Positions 8,075 to 17,064 are shown, counted from the stretch's first letter. The stretch is 64,000 nucleotides of DNA from Calothrix sp. PCC 7716 (GCF_019977735.1 NZ_AP025018.1:3162001-3226000); one strand, 5' to 3'. Notes: a model not told the origin generated them from the letters alone. Numbers and translations: made by a program.

Positions 8075-8845
8075 CTACTGTTTATTTTGGCAACATGGAA
8101 CAACAGGCGCCGTAGCCAAATTACTTAAATTAGTTTGCGTTAGTAAGTCAGTCCAAGCTGATATAACTTCTGGTTCTCTACGCTTGCTGTTTTGAATTTG
8201 CTCTCCTAGTGTTGTGAGGGCATCGTGCCACATACCATTATTGGCATAAAAAGCTGCACGCTGTACAGGCGCCTGCAATTGTTGGAGTTGCTGTTTTTGT
8301 GTTGCATTTAAGGCAACTTGGGTTACAGAACCGCGCACAAAAACAGAACTTGAGGGTTTATCTGGGTCGCAATAAACAGAGAAAGTCCAGTTATATGATT
8401 TTCCTGGCTGTAAAGCGACAGTTGGTTTCACTGTCACGCTCACAACTCCAGCAGGCGCCTGTGGATTAAACTTTGTCTTATATATATAGTTATCTGCTTC
8501 ATCCTGTAGTACAAACTCTACAGACAATTTGCTGGTTAATTTTTCTGGTACGTAAAACCAAAATTTGGGGTTTTGCGATGCTGACTGTCCCCAAATAAAC
8601 TTTTGTGTGCCTTGAGTTTCTGGTACTAATGCTGTTAGTGATGCATATGATTTACAAGGGCCGCGACTACCACCTCCTCTACCTCTACCACGTGGGGCGC
8701 CTGGGTTAGGTGGTTTTGGAGTAGAATAGCGTATTGAGGTTCTAGCTGTTTGAGCGTTTGCTTCTAAATAATTAGAAAAACTGGCAAGGGTTAAAGCTAT
8801 TAGACAAGTAAACTTAATAGTTCGTGAACAAAAAATGTTTTTCAT
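8075..8845 (-). CDS. DUF928 family exported protein
   Basis: 256 residues. Signal peptide (FTCLIALTLASFSNYLEANA), then a Gly/Arg-rich linker (RGRGRGGGSRG) and the DUF928 core: LTALVPETQGTQKFIWGQ, FWFYVP, a beta-rich middle, and a C-terminal helical part (AFYANNGMWHDALTTLGE). DUF928 is a cyanobacterial family of unknown function whose members commonly lie beside CHASE2/CHAT genes. It is the last gene of the minus-strand operon and overlaps the CHAT-CHASE2 gene by 4 bases (ATGA), which implies translational coupling. The product probably acts in the periplasm, the same compartment as the CHASE2 sensor domain. Confidence 0.85.
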   Translation of the reverse strand: MKNIFCSRTIKFTCLIALTLASFSNYLEANAQTARTSIRYSTPKPPNPGAPRGRGRGGGSRGPCKSYASLTALVPETQGTQKFIWGQSASQNPKFWFYVPEKLTSKLSVEFVLQDEADNYIYKTKFNPQAPAGVVSVTVKPTVALQPGKSYNWTFSVYCDPDKPSSSVFVRGSVTQVALNATQKQQLQQLQAPVQRAAFYANNGMWHDALTTLGEQIQNSKRREPEVISAWTDLLTQTNLSNLATAPVVPCCQNKQ

Positions 8846-11157
8846 TTTAGTTTTTTGGTTAAATAATATACCTGACTACTAGAAACAATTAAAGTTAGTA
8901 TTGGTGGTACTAAAGGTAAATAGCATCCTTGTATCAGTAAGACAAAGCAAGTTAGAGCCAATGTTCCTACTGTTATACTTAAAGTAATAATAATTAAAGA
9001 ATTTCTGTGAAAATACCAGGTAATTAAACCACCCGTTAAAGACCAAACCCAAATCCAGCAAAATTCACCCCATTGAGGTAATACCCACAATAAAGGTCGT
9101 TTATCTAATGCTGCACTAATAAGCTGGCTAACCATTTGTGCTTGCAGAAAAACCCCTGGTGTGCGCTGTACAAAACCTCTACCATATGGTGTAGACCAAT
9201 AATCTCCACTAGATGCCGATGTGACTCCAATTAAAACTATTTTGTCTTTAATCGCACTAGGGTTAATTTGTCCAGAAAGGATTTGATTAAGGGTTACTTG
9301 TTGAGCAATATTTCGAGGTGAGGAGCGGTAATTTAGTAACAGTTGAATGCCATTGGTATCTACAGGTTCATATCCCAAGGCTGGACTTTTAAGAGATGGA
9401 AATGTGGTATTGCCTAGTTTGATTCCTTGTGAGCTAAATTCCGCTTTTATACCTTGAGCTTTTAAGTAATTGAAAGCTAATTGAACATTAAAAGCTTTAT
9501 CAGTAGTACAAGGTGAAGTAGGGTCTGGAGATAATTGTAAAAGATGACGACGCAAAACTCCATCGCTATCTTCAACAAAATCGCTAAAACCTAGTCGCGC
9601 GCTTGGAATTTCTGGAGGTGGTGCAATACCTGTAGGGTCTTGTTCTGTGTCGGTGCTTTTGCAAATTGCAATTAAAGAACTTTGCTGCATTCGCTTAACT
9701 AATTCTTGCTGGTTAGGACTAACAGCAAAATCTCGGTATATGTCTAGACCAATTATTTGTGGTTGGTGCTGCTCTAATTTTGTTAATAGTAAGTTGAGAT
9801 GTTTATCTGATAAAGAACCTAGTCTTGGTTCTGTTCCTTGCGATTGAATATCTTCTTCTGTAATGGTAACAATTAATAACCGTGGGTCTGGGTCTGATTC
9901 TGGTCGTAATTGCATTAAAGTGTCATATGCATGGAATTCTAAGGTTTGAATGATATTTAAATTACGTAAAAATACTAATAATATAGTAGTTAATAAGCTA
10001 CTTATAAACACTAACGGTAACTGGTGCCAGTTGGGTTTTGGTAGTTGAATTATACGCCGACCGCGCAGTTCTTGCCAATTAACTGGCGCCTCTGCTGGAT
10101 TTTGACAGATTACAGGCAACCAAGTAGCACAAGGAAAATCTCCTTCTAATGACTGTAATTTTTCTCTAGCTTCGCGGACTGCACTATATAAAGATTGCCC
10201 GCGCGCAAAAGTAGTTAGAAAATGTTTCAAAAATTCCTGTGCAATTTTATCTGGTACAGGTTCTCGCATCACAATTACTTGGGGTAAATGCAAATCAGCT
10301 AAATCGCGCGCAAGTCCCAAACCATCACACGAGTTAAAGATTGCTAGCTTCAAACCTTGAGCTATCGCTTTTTGCAAACCATATCGTAACTGGTCAATAG
10401 TCAAACTAGAAGTTGGGTTAATTTGAATTTGCCCCTTTCCTTGACTGGTACTGTGTCCTGCAAAAAAAAGGATGTCCCAACCAGACTCCCATAATTGCTC
10501 GGTTAACTCAGTACGACTTGGTTCAATCAAAAATTTTAATTTAGCATTGGGTAATTGCTGAAGCAAATGAAGGTCTGTCTCAATATCAATACGTTGACGG
10601 TCACCTAAAATAGCTAAAATCCTCACTTTACCTTGAGTATTTTTTGTAGCTGTTTTGATGGAGCGGGTATAGTCTATTGGACTCAGGGCAATTTCTGCCT
10701 GGGGATAATCTATCAAAAAATGCCACAAACACCAAGGCAACTTTAATACTTGTTCATATTCTGCCGTAATCATCAAACGAATATTATCTGTTGGTGTTAG
10801 TTGTGTGCGTAGTTTCCGGTCAATATTCAAAAATGTCGATGCGTTCAACCAATCATTGAGACTATGTTTTAATTCTTGACTTAGTTTTTCAAACTCTGCT
10901 TGAGAAATATGAGTAACATCCTCTTCCTCAATTTCAAATCCCCCAATTTGCTGACTACGCCATCCTAAACTGCCATACAGTGCTGTGTATAGCTGTTGCC
11001 AACGTTGATAAAGATTTTCGAGTTTTGGCGCCGCAGGTAATTCCCCAGTAAATTGCATTGGTGTGGAAACATCTGTAAGCCAAAGTTGAGCGATGACAGC
11101 AGAAAAACCCTGCTGTAAATTTCCTTTACCTAAATTGAGGACGATTTGTTTGTTCAT
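8842..11157 (-). CDS. CHAT-CHASE2 membrane protein (caspase-like domain fused to extracellular sensor)
   Basis: Numbered from ATG 11157 (MNKQIVLNLGKG); the ATG at 11187 lies in a palindromic repeat and is unlikely. Residues 1-370 are cytoplasmic and hold a CHAT domain with His235 (FFAGHS) and Cys277 (FNSCDG). A transmembrane segment follows (LVFISSLLTTILLVFL), then a CHASE2 sensor domain (about 410-680, starting FHAYDTLMQLRPE and ending around YGRGFVQRTPGVFLQAQ), then three hydrophobic helices to the C-terminus. CHASE2 normally feeds kinases or cyclases; here the output partner is a protease-like domain. It sits between a DUF1822 gene and a DUF928 gene in an operon headed by a sigma factor. 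Ligand and substrate are unknown. Confidence 0.88.
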   Translation of the reverse strand: MNKQIVLNLGKGNLQQGFSAVIAQLWLTDVSTPMQFTGELPAAPKLENLYQRWQQLYTALYGSLGWRSQQIGGFEIEEEDVTHISQAEFEKLSQELKHSLNDWLNASTFLNIDRKLRTQLTPTDNIRLMITAEYEQVLKLPWCLWHFLIDYPQAEIALSPIDYTRSIKTATKNTQGKVRILAILGDRQRIDIETDLHLLQQLPNAKLKFLIEPSRTELTEQLWESGWDILFFAGHSTSQGKGQIQINPTSSLTIDQLRYGLQKAIAQGLKLAIFNSCDGLGLARDLADLHLPQVIVMREPVPDKIAQEFLKHFLTTFARGQSLYSAVREAREKLQSLEGDFPCATWLPVICQNPAEAPVNWQELRGRRIIQLPKPNWHQLPLVFISSLLTTILLVFLRNLNIIQTLEFHAYDTLMQLRPESDPDPRLLIVTITEEDIQSQGTEPRLGSLSDKHLNLLLTKLEQHQPQIIGLDIYRDFAVSPNQQELVKRMQQSSLIAICKSTDTEQDPTGIAPPPEIPSARLGFSDFVEDSDGVLRRHLLQLSPDPTSPCTTDKAFNVQLAFNYLKAQGIKAEFSSQGIKLGNTTFPSLKSPALGYEPVDTNGIQLLLNYRSSPRNIAQQVTLNQILSGQINPSAIKDKIVLIGVTSASSGDYWSTPYGRGFVQRTPGVFLQAQMVSQLISAALDKRPLLWVLPQWGEFCWIWVWSLTGGLITWYFHRNSLIIITLSITVGTLALTCFVLLIQGCYLPLVPPILTLIVSSSQVYYLTKKLK

Positions 11158-11175
11158 GGTGGTTGTTATGTAAGG

Positions 11176-11200
11176 GAGACGTGACATGTCACGTCTCTAC
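11176..11200. repeat. R1 palindrome at the DUF1822 / CHAT-CHASE2 junction
   Basis: Core GACGTGACATGTCACGTC. It contains the stop codon of the DUF1822 gene, so its last residues (VET) come from the repeat, and it also supplies the misleading upstream ATG of the CHAT-CHASE2 gene. Confidence 0.8.
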
Positions 11201-12349
11201 ACAATTTTCTGTGAAACAAAAATCATCTAGTGACACTTGTAAACTAAATTGTGCATTTGTAGGACATTTAAACCGCTTTAATTGGATGGAGTTATCCTGA
11301 TTTCTAGCAGTAATCGACTGGATAATTTCTCCAGATGCAGAAATTAACTCTAGTTTGGCTTGTTCTGGTAAATATTGCGCGCGTTCTTTCGCATGTAGTT
11401 GAACACGAACCAAGAGCCTACCATCAGTTTCTTCTGTTAATATCAGCATTAAAACTAAAGTTTGATTACCTTGTTTTGTCGGTAAATCAATCAACTTAGC
11501 TTTTTGAATTGATGTTTGTTCTGTATCAATACCTTGTCGAAAGCTAAAAGCAAAATTTGGCTCTTGATTAAATAATGCTTCGATGCTTTGCCAAGTGTTT
11601 GTAAGAACGCCTTCAAATAATTCACGTAAACTAACAATATTAGGCGTTTGGTGCAAATGTTCTTGCCAATCAGGACGAGTTAGTAAGGCGCCCCAAGTTT
11701 CAAACGGTAATTCCAAGCGAGGATTTACAATAGATGGATTGATTAGACGGCGCCAGAGATTTTCGACTTGGGTATCTGGTAATGTTGGCAAGGGAGCTAT
11801 TTGAGCTTGTGTTACTTCTGTGGGATATAACTGCTGCACCACCCACAAAACGCTTATATCCTCTACCATTAGATTTGCATCTAAACAGTAAGTGCGTTCT
11901 TGTGAGTTATAGCTACCCTGATTTTTTATTTGTTCGTGGGTAGCGTATCCCCAAACTCGCAACCATTCGCCATCTGGACTAACTTCCACTCCTAAATAGT
12001 AATCTCCTGCCCAATTCGGAATATCAATCCACTCTTGAGGAACAGATAATTCTCTGGTTTCTACATTTTTATCTGGAATTAGAATTAGGCGCCTTGTATC
12101 CATAATTATGGCAGTGCCGTTTACTAATTTCCATACATTACTGTGGGCGACATCAGTCCAGACTTGCGCTTGGGGAGCGTACTCAGCTTGCAACCAAGGC
12201 AAAAAAGTATCTAGACAAATTTGGTTGAGAAAAGTATTCCAACGGCTGTTCGCACTAGTACAAAACTGAAGTTGGCGCCAAGAAAAGTCTTGCACCTCTC
12301 TTGAAACTTCTAATCCGAGTTGAGTTGGGGTATGACTAGAAAATGACAT
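11189..12349 (-). CDS. DUF1822 family protein
   Basis: 386 residues from ATG 12349, chosen because AGGAG stands 8 bases upstream; an in-frame ATG at 12379 would overlap the sigma gene. The protein has the DUF1822 features: an early LLPWLQ-type helix (FLPWLQAEY), WKLVNGTAIIMDTRRLILIP, a 'ysPDGeWLRVWGY' strand (VSPDGEWLRVWGYATHEQ) and a beta-rich C-terminal half. There is no signal peptide or membrane segment, so it should be cytoplasmic. It lies 10 bases after the sigma-factor gene and just before the CHAT-CHASE2 gene. The family has no known function; its constant company with sigma factors and CHAT proteins suggests a regulatory or substrate role. Confidence 0.85.
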   Translation of the reverse strand: MSFSSHTPTQLGLEVSREVQDFSWRQLQFCTSANSRWNTFLNQICLDTFLPWLQAEYAPQAQVWTDVAHSNVWKLVNGTAIIMDTRRLILIPDKNVETRELSVPQEWIDIPNWAGDYYLGVEVSPDGEWLRVWGYATHEQIKNQGSYNSQERTYCLDANLMVEDISVLWVVQQLYPTEVTQAQIAPLPTLPDTQVENLWRRLINPSIVNPRLELPFETWGALLTRPDWQEHLHQTPNIVSLRELFEGVLTNTWQSIEALFNQEPNFAFSFRQGIDTEQTSIQKAKLIDLPTKQGNQTLVLMLILTEETDGRLLVRVQLHAKERAQYLPEQAKLELISASGEIIQSITARNQDNSIQLKRFKCPTNAQFSLQVSLDDFCFTENCVET

Positions 12350-12359
12350 GGCTTTACTC

Positions 12360-13556
12360 CTAATTGGCTTGATTGTCAAGATTGTGGAAATAATCCTGCA
12401 ACCAATCCTCTAAAACTGCACTAATGTGCTTAACCACGTTGGTAGTCGGAGAAATATGCAGTTTTTCTTGGCTCCATTTAGTAATTGAGACCAGTAAAAG
12501 TTCTCGTGCTTTAGATAAACGGCGAGAAATCTTATACTGTGGTACTTCCAGCTGCTTGGCAATTTGCTGTTGCGTTAACTTTTGGCGATAGTAAAAGTCT
12601 AATATCTGTTGAGATTCAATATCGAGTTTTTTTAAAGTTGTAACCAAGAAGCTACTCAGTTCAGTTTGTTGATTTTTCTTGGATATGGCTTCCTCTTCTT
12701 CAATTAAATTCGCTAGTAACGATTCATTGCTTCCAGAAGGTAAATCATCTTGTAATTCCCGTTCCCCTTGTCCCGGTTTAGAGACATTAAGCGAAGACAC
12801 GACTGGGTATAAATAAGCACGGACGTGTTTAGCACAAATCAGTAACCATTTTTCCAGATTAGCACTCTCTAAAGGCGCCTCGGAGTCGAGTTGAGTTGCT
12901 GCACGGTTATAGTTTTGGGTAATTAATTCCCAAGTATCTTGGTCTGGACGCTGTAGCTTGCGATTTTTGGAAGATTTACTTTGAATATAGCCATCTTCAA
13001 AACAAGTCCAAGCTAAAAGATAGCGTTTAATAATTTCGGAATTAAATCCAGCATTCTCTAAAGCTTCTTGTAACCGCTTACGACTCGTTTTCAGTAATAA
13101 TCCCCAATCACTGCAAAAATCAATTTCTTGCTTTTGACGTAAGCCATCACGGATAATATTGCCAAAAGCCGTACTACTATAGCTCTTCAAACTTGCCTGT
13201 AAGTCAGGGTTACAAGCTTTGAGAATTTTGGGGACAGAGGCAATGGCAATTTGAAAACAATCAGACAAACTACACTGCACGCTAGCAAACTGAGGCATCG
13301 TTCTTTTAGCTGCCCAATAACAGCTTTCTTGTAAGTAAGCAGATAAATGCCCCATATTTATAGAGTTTGGCTCAGTCAACCAGGATTTGTGCCAGTAAAC
13401 AGCCCAAAAATTTTCTGATTTGTCTTGAGGGCATTTGAGCAAGCAATTCTGGATACTGCGACGCAACTTTGCATCCCATACCCAACCACTCAAGTAATCA
13501 GTCTCAAACTGTAGGAAAGTCGCGAATATTTCTGGAATATCTTGCCGAGAGCGCAT
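12360..13556 (-). CDS. Sigma-70 family RNA polymerase sigma factor (cyanobacterial DUF1822-linked type)
   Basis: 398 residues. A region-2-like helical segment covers about residues 85-165 (SDCFQIAIASVPKILKA, then IIRDGLRQKQE). The C-terminal region 4 is clear: LKKLDIESQQILDFYYRQ, LTQQQIAKQLEVPQYKISRR, LSKARELLL, a helix-turn-helix for the -35 element. The long linker and an extra C-terminal tail (about residues 365-398) are unlike housekeeping sigma factors. It heads a probable four-gene operon with DUF1822, CHAT-CHASE2 and DUF928 genes. No anti-sigma gene is recognised nearby; the downstream genes or the divergent M50 protease at 13856 may control it. That link is inference. Confidence 0.82.
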   Translation of the reverse strand: MRSRQDIPEIFATFLQFETDYLSGWVWDAKLRRSIQNCLLKCPQDKSENFWAVYWHKSWLTEPNSINMGHLSAYLQESCYWAAKRTMPQFASVQCSLSDCFQIAIASVPKILKACNPDLQASLKSYSSTAFGNIIRDGLRQKQEIDFCSDWGLLLKTSRKRLQEALENAGFNSEIIKRYLLAWTCFEDGYIQSKSSKNRKLQRPDQDTWELITQNYNRAATQLDSEAPLESANLEKWLLICAKHVRAYLYPVVSSLNVSKPGQGERELQDDLPSGSNESLLANLIEEEEAISKKNQQTELSSFLVTTLKKLDIESQQILDFYYRQKLTQQQIAKQLEVPQYKISRRLSKARELLLVSITKWSQEKLHISPTTNVVKHISAVLEDWLQDYFHNLDNQAN

Positions 13557-13855
13557 TAATTAATGATTTACTGTAAATGATTGATACAATAACAGTCTAA
13601 TGGTATAACTCTCGATTCGCAAAACATAAGTCAATAGCCGCCCAACTATAGCTGTAAAAAATAATACTTTATTACCTCAGTAATTGTTCGCCTACTTTTC
13701 TCTATGGCATTTATTATACTGTGAGAGAAATATCTAGCCAATTGCTGTTTTTAGATATACGCTTGCATTCAACTGACATTAGTTAATGTTGTCTGCTGCT
13801 TTGTCATGCCGTTGTAATTGGGCACTTTGGGCATCTATATAAAAGGTAGTGAGAC

Positions 13856-14455
13856 ATGTTTTTAAATATTCTGATTCGCAATCCAGGATTTTTTTTCGCG
13901 TATATAACAATAATCATCGTTTCAATAACAGTGCATGAATTAGCACATGGCTTTGCTGCCATATATCAAGGTGATGACACTCCGCGCGTTAGAGGTCATA
14001 TTACCTTGAACCCTGTAATACATATGGGCTGGCATTCGATAATCTTTTTGTGCATAGCAGGTATGGCTTGGGGACAAATGCCTGTTAACCCGTCCAAGTT
14101 TCGCTCCAAATATGGAGACGTTATAGTTTCTGCTGCTGGACCTTTGTCTAATTTGGCATTAGCTTTTTTATTTGTGTTGTTTATAAAAGTCTCATTAACA
14201 CCATTCGCTTCGTTTTTTTTTAACGAGGATTTTTTGTACATGGCAGCAAGAATCAATGTAACGCTTTTTTTATTTAACTTATTACCACTTCCACCACTTG
14301 ACGGATATAGCGTTTTTAAAGAGTTTTTTCCTGAGCTTAGACAGTTAGAATATAATCAAATGGGGCTTTTCATTTTAATGGTGTTATTTTTAATTCCTGG
14401 TTTTAGCCAATTTTTAGGAACGATAGCCGATTATATAATTTCTGCAATGATTTAA
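13856..14455 (+). CDS. M50-family (site-2-protease-like) membrane metalloprotease
   Basis: 199 residues with four to five hydrophobic helices. The zinc-binding motif HELAH (residues 27-31) lies in the first helix, and the second M50 motif NLLPLPPLDG is near residue 145, so both zinc-ligand elements are present. This is a short M50B-type core without PDZ or CBS domains. Such proteases cut transmembrane segments of regulators (regulated intramembrane proteolysis). It is divergent from the sigma-factor operon with a shared 300-bp upstream region, which makes a functional link attractive. A weak AAGGTAG site precedes the ATG. A small membrane protein follows after 50 bp. Confidence 0.85.
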   Translation: MFLNILIRNPGFFFAYITIIIVSITVHELAHGFAAIYQGDDTPRVRGHITLNPVIHMGWHSIIFLCIAGMAWGQMPVNPSKFRSKYGDVIVSAAGPLSNLALAFLFVLFIKVSLTPFASFFFNEDFLYMAARINVTLFLFNLLPLPPLDGYSVFKEFFPELRQLEYNQMGLFILMVLFLIPGFSQFLGTIADYIISAMI

Positions 14456-14509
14456 TTTTGGTTGGTCGCAAAGCAAGAGATAGAAGAAGGTTAGTATCTA
14501 CCTGTGATT

Positions 14510-14908
14510 ATGAAATTAAAACACAATATAGTAATAATCGGCACTAGCTTGTGCCTAGTTTCTGCAATAATTTTCTTATCAAATCAGTTTGCTGCATTTA
14601 ATATTCATTCTTTGTCCTCATCTTTAAGACTAGAGAGTAATCTAGCGACTGTATCAAATTTTAATGTAAGCTGCTTAACAAATCAGCGCTCCCCGTTTTT
14701 AAAAGTAGTCGATTTAATGTTAAGAGTTGTAATTATTTCTTTTCTTGGTGTCGGAACACTCAGCTATTCACCAAGGTTTGAACGTTATTTTGAAGTAATA
14801 CCTAAGAATTATAAATTTATTTCTCTGGTTACTATTACTTTAATCTCTTTACTAATAATGGATAGTGTCTTCGTCTCATCTACACGGATTAGTTATAACT
14901 GCCCTTAA
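14510..14908 (+). CDS. Small membrane protein of unknown function
   Basis: About 132 residues from ATG 14510 (a GTG two codons earlier is also possible). Three hydrophobic segments: NIVIIGTSLCLVSAIIFL near the N-terminus, VVIISFLGVGTLSY in the middle, and FISLVTITLISLLIMDSVF near the end. Two cysteines (SCL, NCP) flank extracytoplasmic loops. It lies 50 bp after the M50 protease and may be co-transcribed. No family recognised. Confidence 0.5.
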   Translation: MKLKHNIVIIGTSLCLVSAIIFLSNQFAAFNIHSLSSSLRLESNLATVSNFNVSCLTNQRSPFLKVVDLMLRVVIISFLGVGTLSYSPRFERYFEVIPKNYKFISLVTITLISLLIMDSVFVSSTRISYNCP

Positions 14909-15042
14909 CACCCAGACAACAATAAAGACGATTTTTTGCGATAATTAGGTAGTACTTATACAAAACCCCTTTTTGGCTGGGGTTGTTGGTCTTGAGAGTA
15001 CACGCATTCCTAAGTACCAAAATACACAAGGAGAGTCTAACA

Positions 15043-15252
15043 ATGCAAGCTGACCAAATGCAAGAGCAAAGGGTAATTGAAAAATTACGGCAATTAGTTC
15101 CTGAACAAATTTTGCTGGTTGAAAACTTTATTGATTCTTTGAAAGCTCAAAATAGTGACGCTGCCATTACTTTAGCTGCTGCAAAGCTTTCTGAAGCGGT
15201 TCTACAACAAATCTGGGATAACCAGGATGATGCCGAATATGACAAGTTATAA
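15043..15252 (+). CDS. Putative antitoxin of a truncated MazF-like module
   Basis: 69 residues from ATG 15043, which has AAGGAGAG upstream. The helical sequence VIEKLRQLVPEQILLVENFI is like the short antitoxins often annotated as DUF2281-type. The following toxin-like frame starts at 15239, inside the last codons of this gene (14-base overlap), a normal toxin-antitoxin arrangement. The toxin is cut short, so this gene is probably a remnant of a once active module. Confidence 0.6.
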   Translation: MQADQMQEQRVIEKLRQLVPEQILLVENFIDSLKAQNSDAAITLAAAKLSEAVLQQIWDNQDDAEYDKL

Positions 15253-15319
15253 ATTTGGCGATGTTGTTTTAGTCCCGTTCCCCTTTACTGACCAGACTGG
15301 CGCCCACTACAAAATTTGA
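15239..15319 (+). pseudogene. Truncated MazF/PemK-like toxin, N-terminal 26 codons only
   Basis: Reads MTSYKFGDVVLVPFPFTD then QTGAHYKI and a stop. GDVVLVPFPFTD is the hallmark N-terminus of MazF/PemK endoribonuclease toxins, which are about 110 residues long. The remainder is missing: the 3' end of a minus-strand DNA methylase gene begins at 15307, inside this frame. The likely history is a deletion or recombination that joined the methylase to the module. Confidence 0.8.
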
Positions 15320-16782
15320 TTGTGCGCTGTAATATTTTTGACTGTATTTGCTAATGCTGTTAGGTTAAGGCTATTAAGGATGCTGGACTTGATAGGGCGT
15401 TTGTCATCCCAAAATATTAGCGATGAGTAGAAAGCTTTTGAAGTAGGAGAATTTAAAAGTTTAAATGTTTGATTTGCAGTTTCTTCATCATCAAAGCTGA
15501 GAAAATAAACAGTATCATCGAATATAGCAGGTTTGTTACATAACTTTCCCACCAATTTAAAGTCTAATTTTTTGTACAGTCCGCAAATTGCTATTTTCCA
15601 ACTTGTAAAAGTATAGGCGCCGACTCCAAAAATAGAAAAGCGAGGATTACCTTGATATATTTTACTTTTTCTGTTGTGTAGATAGTTTGCGTGCAATTCA
15701 AGATACTTCCAAGTTTTAGGAGCTATATCTTGAATAGACTCTGTTGACTCTCCAACAAAACTTTGAGTAACTAAAACAAAACGTTCAGTTGTGTGTATAC
15801 GATTTTGTGCAACATCAGACCCTTTCATTAAAGGAAATAAATAAGTATCTTCAATGTCTACTATTTCTCCCAGTCCATTCACAAGCTGATTATTAATTTT
15901 TTTAAACTCCATTACATTTGAACAGTCATGCTTTATACCAGAGCGCCATTGTAATTGTGATTTTTTGCTTGTATTATATAAACTATGTAATTTGGCAAAA
16001 GAATCGATATCTTGAACTAATATATTATTGTAATATCCTATTCTTTGAGGTGAGGAGCTTCGTAAACTCTCAAAAACATCACAATAATATTGTTTTGAGA
16101 TTGAATCAAATTTACAAAATAATAAACAAGCTTCAACGTTGGCGTTAAAGTATTTTTTAGCATCTATTTTATAAGTAGTATAATTAGAAATATTAAGATT
16201 ATTTGAATGAAGATAGCTTAGTATTTTTCTAGCAACCGCAGTTTTACAAAGCATTGCAATACAAGCATTTTGATTCTGTAATAGTTGAACAAGCTGTATT
16301 AGCATCCATTCGGATATATCAAAATTGCTTTTCCCTGTAATAGCGTCTAAACCACTATGAAGAAGGAAGTTATTTTTGTTAGGTAGATTTACACCTCCAA
16401 TATATCCTTGTTGTGAATTAGTTACCCAAGGAAAATTACCAAGTACTAATATATTACTGTTGATTTTACTTATTAGTGATGACCAATCAAATTGATAAAA
16501 ATCTGCATGTTTTACATCAATTCGTATATCGCGCGCAATTTTATCTCTCTTACTCAACTCATTTAAATAAGTTTGATTAATTTCTACGCCAATAATTTTT
16601 TTAGCTGATTTAAATAATTTAGCCGCAGCTTCTATAAAATTCCCTACTCCACACGTAGGCTCAATAATAACATCTGGATTTACACCAAGCTCAATTAGCT
16701 TCTCACACACTTTAACAGCAAGCTCGAGCGGTGTCTGAAAATCTCCATATTCTAATTTTTTTTGATGTGTACTACTAATCAT
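15307..16782 (-). CDS. Solitary N6-adenine DNA methyltransferase (Eco57I-like class)
   Basis: 491 residues. Motif I of S-adenosylmethionine binding is IIEPTCGVGNF (about residue 40) and the catalytic motif IV is GNFPW (about residue 115), in place of the common NPPY. The C-terminal half (about 230-480), with a target-recognition-like region, resembles the type II/IIG methylases that carry specificity in the same chain. No endonuclease gene is adjacent. Its A+T content looks higher than that of its neighbours, which fits horizontal transfer. Its 3' end overlaps the broken MazF-like gene. Recognition sequence unknown; as an N6-adenine enzyme it is not an obvious candidate for the abundant GGCGCC. 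Confidence 0.82.
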   Translation of the reverse strand: MISSTHQKKLEYGDFQTPLELAVKVCEKLIELGVNPDVIIEPTCGVGNFIEAAAKLFKSAKKIIGVEINQTYLNELSKRDKIARDIRIDVKHADFYQFDWSSLISKINSNILVLGNFPWVTNSQQGYIGGVNLPNKNNFLLHSGLDAITGKSNFDISEWMLIQLVQLLQNQNACIAMLCKTAVARKILSYLHSNNLNISNYTTYKIDAKKYFNANVEACLLFCKFDSISKQYYCDVFESLRSSSPQRIGYYNNILVQDIDSFAKLHSLYNTSKKSQLQWRSGIKHDCSNVMEFKKINNQLVNGLGEIVDIEDTYLFPLMKGSDVAQNRIHTTERFVLVTQSFVGESTESIQDIAPKTWKYLELHANYLHNRKSKIYQGNPRFSIFGVGAYTFTSWKIAICGLYKKLDFKLVGKLCNKPAIFDDTVYFLSFDDEETANQTFKLLNSPTSKAFYSSLIFWDDKRPIKSSILNSLNLTALANTVKNITAHNQIL

Positions 16783-16902
16783 GAGTTGTGTTTATAAACG
16801 CACAAAATCAAATATAATATCTTAAAATACCTAAAATAAAAAATAACATTTTACAAAATGCAATAATGTGGTTTGTGTCATTAAACTTGGGAAGTAGGCG
16901 CC

Positions 16903-17034
16903 TCTCTTACCTCTTACCTCTGTATCTCTGTGTCTCTGTGGTGAATAAACATAGCACTAAAACAAATAACATCCAATAAAAAAATTCCAAAATTTCCCTC
17001 TTCTGGAACGGGCAAGGATGCCCATTCCACAAAC
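16903..17034. repeat. Dispersed repeats between the methylase and the zinc-related gene
   Basis: Contains cttacctctgtatctctgtg (reverse form of the cacagag repeat) and the hairpin GGGCAAGGATGCCC at 17010-17025, related to 22561-22574. No gene is seen in 16783-17154; the rest is AT-rich and ends with the Zur-like site. Confidence 0.65.
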
Positions 17035-17064
17035 AAGATTAAATGTAAGACTTTTACGCTATTA

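Noticed and set aside
8842-11157. CRISPR type III-E (Craspase-like) system because of the CHAT domain
   Set aside because: No gRAMP/Cas7-11 gene or CRISPR array lies nearby; the CHAT domain is fused to CHASE2 and linked with a sigma factor instead.
11157-11187. Longer start of the CHAT-CHASE2 gene at 11187
   Set aside because: Its ATG is part of the R1 palindrome, and the ten extra residues are encoded by repeat and spacer sequence.
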